From Gammaproteobacteria bacterium (GTDB lineage: Bacteria > Pseudomonadota > Gammaproteobacteria > Coxiellales > Coxiellaceae): a stretch of 12,576 bases of DNA. Positions 7,007 through 11,844 of this stretch are shown here, one piece after another. The notes under the pieces are model-generated. The model ran no database searches, was not told the origin of the DNA, and saw only the letters and a program-made list of their open reading frames with translations. The stretch spans positions 1 to 12,576 of the forward strand of contig JAJFJO010000287.1 in NCBI GenBank assembly GCA_021774015.1. Direction: 5' to 3'. A program made the position numbers and the translations under genes. How positions within the stretch are numbered: position 1 is the stretch's first letter; each line of letters starts with the position of its first letter.

Positions 7007-7969
7007 TTAAACAGCACTTGCACTTGCACCAGCACCAGCACTTGCATCAATAGTGTCATCGTCAGCAAGGTTAGGAGGGAGTGTATAGCCTTTGATATTA
7101 AGGTGATTTAGCCCAGCATCATTAAATAGACGGCTAGTCCTACTACGGGGCTGTAGCAGTATATTAATCTCTTCATCAGACAAATTTTTACGCGTCCTTT
7201 CATTCAAAAATTTATTAACAGCTGCTATTTTTTTGTCACCTGTGTAGCCGCAGCCGAAAAATGCCGCGGTTGAGCGCAGCAGCTCAAATAAATCATCCCC
7301 CTGCTGTTGCTTACGTTGAGCTTTCCAGCTTTCCAGCTTCCCCTTTAATTCCTGCCTTGCATTAGCTGTACTTTGATTCGCAACTGCGCTTTCTCCACTT
7401 TGTGTTCGCGCTATGTGAGCAATAGGGAGTCCTTTTTCAATAGCAGTTTTAAAAGCTCGAGTAACATCTGGTGGTGCTGGTGTTCCTCTCTCTCTTACTT
7501 CAATATAGTTTGTTGTTACGTAGGTTACATTTTCATTCCCAGTTTTACTAAGGAGGTGATCGATATCGCTCTTTGCCACCACTGAAGTATCAGCATTTGT
7601 TGGATTATGCCCCACCAAGATAATGGGCACATCCCTAGTTCGAACTTTTGAGAGCCACTTCGTTGTTACATTATCAAATGACTCCTTCCTGCCAATGCCA
7701 AACACTACCATTATAACGCTAGAGGCGTTTATCTGGTCTTGCATCGAATCTGCCCAAGCGTAGTGCCCAACACCGTCCCATAACGACAGCTGCCATTCCT
7801 CCCTCTCAAGTGATATCGTTTTTTGCACAAGCGCTGGATCTACTCTTGAGGGATTGCTCGGCTCGTCGATAAAATCATTGTAGGACCATATCAAGCATGA
7901 TTTACCGACAGCCATATCGCCAAGTACCACAATGTGTATTGCGTTTGGATTGTCTTCTTTAGCTCTCAT
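7007..7969 (-). CDS. Rho/Ras-like small GTPase with a C-terminal extension
   Basis: A 320-residue protein whose first 180 residues match a eukaryotic-type small GTPase. Seen: the P-loop GDMAVGKS (17-24), the switch II start WDGVGHYAW (64-72, in place of Rho WDTAGQEDY), strand VIMVVFGIGRKESFDN with KWLSKV (compare Rho FSIDSPDSLENI...KW...V), and VPIILVG (114-120). The specificity loop N/TKxD is lost: GHNPTNAD stands there. The catalytic Gln of switch II is His69, and the SAK motif reads TTN. There is no CaaX box. The extension (210-305) has a compact block, FFGCGYTGDKKIAAVNKFL, that reminds me of small domains in Legionella proteins (low certainty). It ends in an Ala/Gly/Ser repeat. AGGGGG lies before the ATG at 7969. 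A host-mimicking effector is likely; MglA- or Roc-type bacterial GTPases are the alternative. Confidence 0.82.
   Translation of the reverse strand: MRAKEDNPNAIHIVVLGDMAVGKSCLIWSYNDFIDEPSNPSRVDPALVQKTISLEREEWQLSLWDGVGHYAWADSMQDQINASSVIMVVFGIGRKESFDNVTTKWLSKVRTRDVPIILVGHNPTNADTSVVAKSDIDHLLSKTGNENVTYVTTNYIEVRERGTPAPPDVTRAFKTAIEKGLPIAHIARTQSGESAVANQSTANARQELKGKLESWKAQRKQQQGDDLFELLRSTAAFFGCGYTGDKKIAAVNKFLNERTRKNLSDEEINILLQPRSRTSRLFNDAGLNHLNIKGYTLPPNLADDDTIDASAGAGASASAV
7010..7047 (-). repeat. Ala-Ser/Ala-Gly repeat at the GTPase C-terminus
   Basis: The last codons read GCA AGT GCT GGT GCT GGT GCA AGT GCA AGT GCT GTT, so the tail is ASAGAGASASAV. It uses the same GCAAGT hexamer as the array at 4174-4230, here broken by single-base changes, as in an older or partly degraded version of the same microsatellite. 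Confidence 0.85.
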
Positions 7970-8024
7970 GTTCGATTCCCCCTCGCTAATGATTTCTTAA
8001 TGCTTGTATTAACAGTTTTTTGCA

Positions 8025-8030
8025 ATTATA
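8025..8030 (-). promoter_or_regulatory. -10 box of the GTPase gene promoter
   Basis: A perfect TATAAT on the minus strand, 55 bases before the GTPase start codon. No good -35 box sits at 16-18 bases (TTGTAC lies 20 bases away), so the promoter may be weak or need an activator. The leader would be about 48 bases. Confidence 0.4.
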
Positions 8031-8069
8031 AAGGCATTGTAAGGTATATTGTACAAAAGTAAACTTAAA

Positions 8070-8094
8070 ACTGAGGAAAAGCAGGCAGCACTGA
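8070..8094 (+). repeat. Fragment shared with the coiled-coil protein gene (6198-6222)
   Basis: 25 bases here match 6198-6222 in the gene at 5949 with a single difference (GAGGAAAAGC against GAGGAAGAGC). In the frame of that gene both encode TEE-K/E-QAAL. No ORF of note continues around this copy, and it runs into the 152-bp repeat starting at 8086. It looks like a scrap left by recombination or by a deleted paralogue. Confidence 0.6.
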
Positions 8095-8237
8095 GCTCTG
8101 CACTTCCGCGATGTTGTTATCGGCACATGCCACACACAGAACGCAAGCCTACCCCGGAAACGAGCGCGAGCGAGTTATCCGGGACAGGCTGCGCTTAAAC
8201 AACGTCGCTTTACTAGAGGTATGTTTTTTACGAAATC
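8086..8237 (+). repeat. 152-bp intergenic hairpin repeat, copy 1
   Basis: Aligns without gaps to 10710-10861 with about 14 substitutions, mostly transitions (about 91% identity). The centre is a long hairpin: AGCCT-ac-CCCGGA (8146-8158) pairs with TCCGGG-ac-AGGCT (8178-8190) around a 19-base G/C-rich loop. All stem bases are kept in both copies. This G/C-rich block stands out in A/T-rich surroundings and resembles REP-like or MITE-like repeats. No terminal inverted repeats or target duplications were found. Confidence 0.85.
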
Positions 8238-8318
8238 GTCTACTAACTCCAATCAAAAATGTCGGCATTCTTTTTATGCTTTGTAAAAAACGCGCTTATA
8301 AGATAACTAGCGGTTCTT

Positions 8319-8332
8319 ATATGGACTCATCC
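8319..8332 (+). repeat. IS subterminal inverted repeat, side downstream of the transposase
   Basis: ATATGGACTCATCC, 14 of 14 matches to the reverse complement of 9277-9290. It lies 1 base inside the CT core at 8316-8317. Confidence 0.9.
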
Positions 8333-8365
8333 GTTTATGCAAGCAAAATTTCATGATAACAAAGA

Positions 8366-8568
8366 TAGGACTGCTTTCTTATATCCGGCATTACCTCAAA
8401 AGTATGTCCTGATGATATTCGCACGCAAGGTCCTAAATCTGAATCTCGGTATTTATATACCTTAGAACCGCTCTGGTTTTCCTTGCGTCGGTCTTACCTG
8501 TTTGTCATCAATCGCTTTCGCTACGCAGCCCTCACAGTGAATCTATTCAGCTAACTTAATAGCTGCCA
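8366..8568 (-). ncRNA. Candidate bridge RNA of the IS110/IS1111-type element
   Basis: Non-coding region downstream of the transposase, where IS1111-type elements keep their bridge RNA. Read on the minus strand it starts with a hairpin (CAGCTA/TAGCTG, 8548-8565). Next is a large internal loop closed by ACGCAAGG/CCTTGCGT (8481-8488 with 8423-8430) and capped by GGTAT/ATACC. The loop strands hold AGCGGUUCUAA (8472-8462) and GAUUUAG (8439-8433), which match the two halves of the reconstructed empty target. Further on, AUAUCAUC (8418-8411) and AUAUAAGA (8384-8377) match the two element ends that would be joined in the circular form. Exact RNA ends are a guess; the folding of the second loop is not settled. 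Confidence 0.65.
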
Positions 8569-8573
8569 TGTTG

Positions 8574-9245
8574 TTACTGAACTTGTGTGGCTTGTGGGCA
8601 ACACGAAGTGTTATCCACAAACGCACAAGTTTTTCCCAAATTAAAACTTTCTTCCGTTGTTGCCATGCGCCAAATAATCCGAGCTAGCTTATTTGCTAAC
8701 GCTACACTCGCCTTATTCATCCCACTTTTAGCACGCAACCTCTTGCACCAAAGGCTTAATGGATCATCTTTAGATGCTGAAGTTTGTACTACCGAACGTG
8801 CCCCATGAACCAATAAGCTTCGTACATACGTATTACCACGCTTAGTAATGCCCGATAACCTGCGTTTATCTCCACTTGAGCACTCTTTTGGAACAAGGCC
8901 TAAAAAGGCTGCAAAATGGCGCCCATTCTTAAAAAAATTTAGATCACCTATGCTCAATATCGCTGTTGCCACAATAACACCCACACCAGGTACTGTATCG
9001 TATTTTAAACTCAGTTCAGAGTCTTTGTGTATCATGCTAAGTGTCTTATCATAGGATTTTACCTTCTCCGTTAAATGGCATAGTTCTTCATATAACAATC
9101 GAAATTGATGACGCATTTCAATACTTAATTCATTATTCTCATCTTCAACTATTTCTGGCAATGCTTTCCTTAAAGAGTGAATGCCTAACTTTATTGCAAT
9201 ACCATAGTTACTTAATAAGCCTCTTATCTGGTTGCTCAAACCCAT
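8574..9245 (-). pseudogene. IS110-family transposase, N-terminal catalytic domain deleted
   Basis: 223 residues matching the C-terminal part of IS110/IS1111 transposases (usually 320-400). Present: the central coiled region starting GLSNQIRGLLSNYG; the helix-hairpin-helix-like segment VPGVGVIVATAILSIGDLNFFKNGRHFAAFLGLVP (85-119); and the Transposase_20 core ECSSGDKRRLSGITKRGNTYVRSLLVHGAR (121-150), including the serine region proposed as the nucleophile (Ser123/124). The tail has ALANKLARIIW. The RuvC-like DEDD domain, roughly the first 140 residues, is absent; an in-frame stop lies directly before the ATG at 9245. The deletion seems to join the region of the original start codon to the middle of the gene. 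A C-terminal fragment could still be made, but not an active recombinase. Confidence 0.88.
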
Positions 9246-9276
9246 TCATTGCCCAACAAAAAACTCTCGCATCCAA

Positions 9277-9290
9277 GGATGAGTCCATAT
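9277..9290 (-). repeat. IS subterminal inverted repeat, side upstream of the transposase
   Basis: Perfect 14-bp partner of 8319-8332. It lies 3 bases inside the CT core at 9294-9295. Confidence 0.9.
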
Positions 9291-9436
9291 CATCTAAATC
9301 GCCCATTACGGTAGCAGCACTATTTGATGCACCATTGTCAGCATACTATTCAAATACAGCTGCCATTCTTGCTTTGCTCAATGGGCGCTTCTGGGTCAAG
9401 TCTGTGCCAAAACTAAAATCCCACTTACTAGCAAGG

Positions 9437-10585
9437 CTATTTCACCTGTTTTTCAAGAAGGTAGTCCGAATAGTTCAATACCTCAACATCACCATGTTTT
9501 AATGTCTCTCCATTATATAGCACTATTTTTTGATCAGACTCACCCGGATAACTTCTCAGCGTTTTCGACATCCTAACCGTATACGTGGATGATTTTTTTA
9601 TTTCAATATATTCACGGCGAGACTTATAATCCACAATCAAATCAATTTCCGCTTTATCTTGTGTTCTAAAATAAAATAGCTCGGCCGACACAGCACCATG
9701 TTTTATTTTTTTTATCACCTCACTCACTATATAATTTTCAAAAATAGCCCCAGCCATTGGACCTTTATCATATAAGGCATAAGTTTTAACACCAGTAAGA
9801 TAAGAAACCAACCCCATATCATAAAAATATATTTTAGGGCTTTTAGTAATACGTTTACCAAAGTTTTCATAATATGCAGGTAGCAAAAACACAATATATG
9901 ATGCCTCCAATACTGAAAGCCAACGTTTAATCGTCGGAACGCTTACCCCTATTTCTCCTGCATAATGTGACATATCGAGTGTTTGCGATACATTGGCCGC
10001 TAACAGCTGAATCAAACGACGAAAATCACGCATATCACCAATTTGCATTAACGTGCGCACATCTTTTGTCAAATAAGTATCAAGATACGATGAATACCAT
10101 AAATCAGTGTGCTGGTAATCCCTAGTGACAAGCTCGGGATACCCTCCTTGATAAATCGACTCCTGCAACAATGCTTTTGGCATTTCAGAATATTGCAAAG
10201 GCAGTTGTGTCATTAAACCAATACGGCCAGCCAAGGATTCTGACACATTTTTCAAAAAACTAAATTGACTTGACCCTGTTAGTATAAAGCGTCCATAATT
10301 CTTACGATTTTTATCAACAGCCACTTTAACCATATTAAAAATTTTAGGTACAAACTGCACCTCATCAAAAATGATTTTATTAGAATACTGCTGCAAAAAT
10401 TTTTTAGGGTCATCTTCAAACGCACTCACATTTAATTCTTCATCAAATGTTACATAATCATAGTCAGGCAAAGCATGCTGTAACAGCGTAGATTTACCTG
10501 ACTGGCGAGGCCCCGTGACACCAACGACGGGAAAAGCTTGTAAATAGCGCGCTAAGGTTACTGATGAAGCCCTTGAAAGATACAT
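9437..10585 (-). CDS. AAA_14 / DUF4143 ATP-binding protein
   Basis: A 382-residue, full-length member of a widespread, poorly understood family. The AAA+-like N-terminal domain has Walker A GPRQSGKST (25-33), Walker B IIFDEVQ (71-77) and the sensor-like LTGSSQFSFLKN (102-113). A winged-helix segment follows (MSHYAGEIGVSVPTIKRWLSVLEASYIVFLLPAYY, 205-239). The C-terminal DUF4143 part carries a PD-(D/E)XK-like signature: FRTQDKAEIDLIV (Glu313, Asp315) and YIEIKK (Glu328, Lys330). All key residues are intact. The ATG at 10585 is preceded by AGGA at 7 bases; that site lies in a 35-bp dyad that also covers the -10 box. The helix-turn-helix and the dyads suggest autoregulation. The gene lies in a mobile-looking block; its cellular role is unknown. 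Confidence 0.9.
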   Translation of the reverse strand: MYLSRASSVTLARYLQAFPVVGVTGPRQSGKSTLLQHALPDYDYVTFDEELNVSAFEDDPKKFLQQYSNKIIFDEVQFVPKIFNMVKVAVDKNRKNYGRFILTGSSQFSFLKNVSESLAGRIGLMTQLPLQYSEMPKALLQESIYQGGYPELVTRDYQHTDLWYSSYLDTYLTKDVRTLMQIGDMRDFRRLIQLLAANVSQTLDMSHYAGEIGVSVPTIKRWLSVLEASYIVFLLPAYYENFGKRITKSPKIYFYDMGLVSYLTGVKTYALYDKGPMAGAIFENYIVSEVIKKIKHGAVSAELFYFRTQDKAEIDLIVDYKSRREYIEIKKSSTYTVRMSKTLRSYPGESDQKIVLYNGETLKHGDVEVLNYSDYLLEKQVK

Positions 10586-10593
10586 ATCATTAT

Positions 10594-10628
10594 CCTGCAA
10601 TATTAATATTGAAAATTAATATTACAGG
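10594..10628. promoter_or_regulatory. 35-bp dyad IR1 over the ATPase -10 box and ribosome binding site
   Basis: Arms CCTGCAATATTAAT and ATTAATATTACAGG (13 of 14 pairs) around ATTGAAA. It covers the -10 candidate (10619-10624), the transcription start and the AGGA ribosome binding site of the DUF4143 gene. Bound by a protein it would block transcription; as a hairpin in the mRNA it would hide the ribosome binding site. Confidence 0.8.
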
Positions 10629-10647
10629 GTAAAATACCTTTTTTCAA
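10619..10647 (-). promoter_or_regulatory. Promoter candidate of the DUF4143 ATPase gene
   Basis: On the minus strand, TTGAAA (10647-10642, 5/6) and TAATAT (10624-10619, 4/6) are 17 bases apart. The -35 box lies in the 27-bp gap between dyads IR1 and IR2, and the -10 box is inside IR1. Confidence 0.5.
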
Positions 10648-10655
10648 CCATTTTT

Positions 10656-10690
10656 CCTGCAATTTTAATATTGAACATTAAAATTGCAGG
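10656..10690. promoter_or_regulatory. 35-bp dyad IR2 upstream of the ATPase promoter
   Basis: Perfect 14-bp arms CCTGCAATTTTAAT and ATTAAAATTGCAGG around ATTGAAC. Same length and nearly the same sequence as IR1, with centres 62 bp apart. It lies just upstream of the -35 box. Confidence 0.8.
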
Positions 10691-10709
10691 ATTTTGCAAG
10701 GTCATCTAA

Positions 10710-10861
10710 CAGCACTAAACTCTACACCTCCGCGATGTTGTTATCGGCACATGCTATATACAGAACGCAAGCCTACCCCGGAAACGAGCGCCAGCGAGTT
10801 ATCCGGGACAGGCTGCGCTTAAACAGCGTCGCGTTACTAAAGGCGTGTTTTTTACAAAATC
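10710..10861 (+). repeat. 152-bp intergenic hairpin repeat, copy 2
   Basis: Gap-free match to 8086-8237 (about 91%). The central hairpin (10770-10782 with 10802-10814) is intact. The right end overlaps the last codons and the stop of rimI (10852-10861), so this copy provides the end of that gene. It is a direct repeat with copy 1 and encloses the IS and the DUF4143 cassette. Confidence 0.85.
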
Positions 10862-11289
10862 TTTACCATCAAACGCGCATCTTCGCGGCCGTTGCTACAA
10901 GGGTAATAATCCTTACGCACACCAACCTCACCAAAACCACACGCATGATACAAATCAATTGCATGTTGATTGCCATCACGGACTTCTAAATAAATTCGAG
11001 ATAAGTTTTTCGATTGAGAGTACTCAATGACATGATCCATTAAACGCTGGCCCAAACCTTGACGACGATACTCTGGATCAATACAAATATTCAGCAATTC
11101 ACACTCTTCACCTAATAAAAAAATAACAATAAAGCCAATAATTTTATTTTTATCTTCTAGCACCCAACCTTGGTAAGTTGCTTTAAAACAGTCTCGCAAC
11201 ACATCAACAGACCAGGCATGCGGTGTTGACCTATCGGCTAACAGCGCCAAAGCACTAAGATCATCTACTGCCCATGCACGAATATCCAT
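10852..11289 (-). CDS. rimI: Ribosomal protein S18 alanine N-acetyltransferase
   Basis: GNAT-fold enzyme that moves an acetyl group from acetyl-CoA to the N-terminal alanine of ribosomal protein S18 in the cytoplasm. At 145 residues it has the usual RimI length (about 148). Visible: beta-4 ELLNICIDPEYRRQGLGQRLM with the acetyl-CoA loop RRQGLG (75-80), and LEVRDGNQHAIDLYHACGF (101-119) with the proposed catalytic pair Glu102 and Tyr114. The C-terminal RKDYYPCSNGREDARLMVKIL is typical of RimI. The start is the ATG at 11289, six bases after the holD stop; holD-rimI is a known gammaproteobacterial gene order. The last codons fall in a dispersed repeat. Confidence 0.93.
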   Translation of the reverse strand: MDIRAWAVDDLSALALLADRSTPHAWSVDVLRDCFKATYQGWVLEDKNKIIGFIVIFLLGEECELLNICIDPEYRRQGLGQRLMDHVIEYSQSKNLSRIYLEVRDGNQHAIDLYHACGFGEVGVRKDYYPCSNGREDARLMVKIL

Positions 11290-11295
11290 CGTCTA

Positions 11296-11697
11296 TCATA
11301 CACTCTTTAATAATTGCCAAACCGGACGCTTTAATGACGACTGCTCCAACATCTCTTGTAAACTATGCGTATGCAGTACGGTATTTTTTTGCAGACACTC
11401 AATACGCTTTACCGCATTTACTATCGATTCACCTAAACAGACAATCGTGTGTGGTGAATTAATCAACTGAATGTCTTCAATAGTGTTTATATCATTATTT
11501 ACCGTCGCACCCATTGCTTGAGCAATTCCCTCAAATAAAGTCGTTTGCTCTGAATTGCCATCATGTTGCGCCAATAACACCACACGCTCACTTTGGGCAT
11601 AATAACACGGCAAGCTAGCTAACTCAGATTGCACACCGCGCCTCACCCACTCAGTGATACCCAATTGCTGCAGGTAATGACTACGTAATGCGCTCAT
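11296..11697 (-). CDS. holD: DNA polymerase III psi subunit
   Basis: Psi subunit of the clamp-loader complex; with chi (HolC) it links DNA polymerase III to single-stranded DNA-binding protein. 133 residues, near the 137 of E. coli. The diagnostic N-terminus YLQQLGITEWVRR (8-20) corresponds to the E. coli LQQLGITQW segment, which contacts the clamp loader. The middle is poorly conserved, as usual, and the end KRPVWQLL fits the C-terminal helix. GAGGAG lies just before the ATG at 11697. It is first in the operon with rimI, which supports the name. Confidence 0.82.
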   Translation of the reverse strand: MSALRSHYLQQLGITEWVRRGVQSELASLPCYYAQSERVVLLAQHDGNSEQTTLFEGIAQAMGATVNNDINTIEDIQLINSPHTIVCLGESIVNAVKRIECLQKNTVLHTHSLQEMLEQSSLKRPVWQLLKSV

Positions 11698-11729
11698 AAG
11701 CTCCTCAAAAGATACCTAGAAAAAAAACA

Positions 11730-11738
11730 AGTATAACA
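11730..11738 (-). promoter_or_regulatory. Extended -10 promoter candidate of holD-rimI
   Basis: TGTTATACT on the minus strand is an extended -10 element (TGn plus TATACT, 5/6), 33 bases before the holD ATG. The -35 position at 17 bases (GTGGTT) is poor, which is tolerated with an extended -10. Confidence 0.45.
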
Positions 11739-11784
11739 TATTAACTCACCCAAACCACGGCATTTCCCTTACAATACAATATGT

Positions 11785-11813
11785 TTGAAAAAGCATCAAT
11801 AAGCTCATACACT
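11785..11813 (+). promoter_or_regulatory. Promoter candidate of the saccharopine dehydrogenase-family gene
   Basis: TTGAAA (11785-11790, 5/6), exactly 17 bases, then TACACT (11808-11813, 4/6). Transcription would start near 11820 with a leader of about 25 bases. Divergent from the holD promoter in the 147-base gap. Confidence 0.5.
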
Positions 11814-11844
11814 AAATACACTTAGCATTATAAAGGACGCTCAT

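Larger units (their letters stand above)
8318..9295 (-). mobile_element. Internally deleted IS110/IS1111-type insertion sequence
   Basis: Perfect 14-bp inverted repeats, ATATGGACTCATCC at 8319-8332 and its reverse complement at 9277-9290, lie slightly inside the ends, as in the IS1111 subgroup. A CT dinucleotide occurs at both borders (8316-8317 and 9294-9295), and there is no longer target duplication, as expected for this family. It carries the C-terminal part of a transposase and about 250 bases of downstream non-coding DNA. At about 978 bp it is shorter than the usual 1.2-1.5 kb; the missing part corresponds to the transposase N-terminal domain. It should not be able to move by itself. 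Confidence 0.85.
8296..9435 (-). pseudogene. Remnant of an ORF split by the insertion sequence
   Basis: When the IS (8318-9295, one CT core removed) is taken out, the minus-strand frame reads on across the junction. Codons from 9435 to 9294 join codons from 8315 to 8296, ending ...SAATVMGDLEPLVIL and TAA. Upstream it reads SKWDFSFGTDLTQKRPLSKARMAAVFE, one in-frame TAG (9348-9346), then YADNGASN. The 5' end is lost; only about 55 codons survive and the DUF4143 ATPase gene ends right at its upstream edge. I do not recognise the product. The single stop and the missing front make it a decayed gene; a chance frame is possible. Confidence 0.4.

Noticed and set aside
8111..8356. Plus-strand ORF starting MLLSAHATHRTQAYPGNER, with a twin at 10738 onward
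   Set aside because: It lies in the 152-bp repeat. Between the two copies most codon differences change the amino acid (about 7 of 9), so there is no sign of protein selection, while the hairpin bases are kept. Probably non-coding.
8309..8472. AGCGGTTCT (8309-8317) and AGAACCGCT (8464-8472) as a long-range RNA stem
   Set aside because: The two segments are an inverted repeat and could pair in one RNA, but the first lies outside the IS border, and the longer 11-base match to the rejoined target favours a guide.
9041..9502. 153-codon plus-strand ORF across the IS border
   Set aside because: It runs antisense to the transposase and crosses the IS end and the tail of the ATPase gene; no ribosome binding site or family resemblance. 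A shadow ORF.
10585..10600. TTG start at 10600 for the DUF4143 ATPase
   Set aside because: It would lie inside dyad IR1 and replace a good AGGA-ATG pair at 10585; family members begin with the short segment just before the Walker A motif, as from the ATG.
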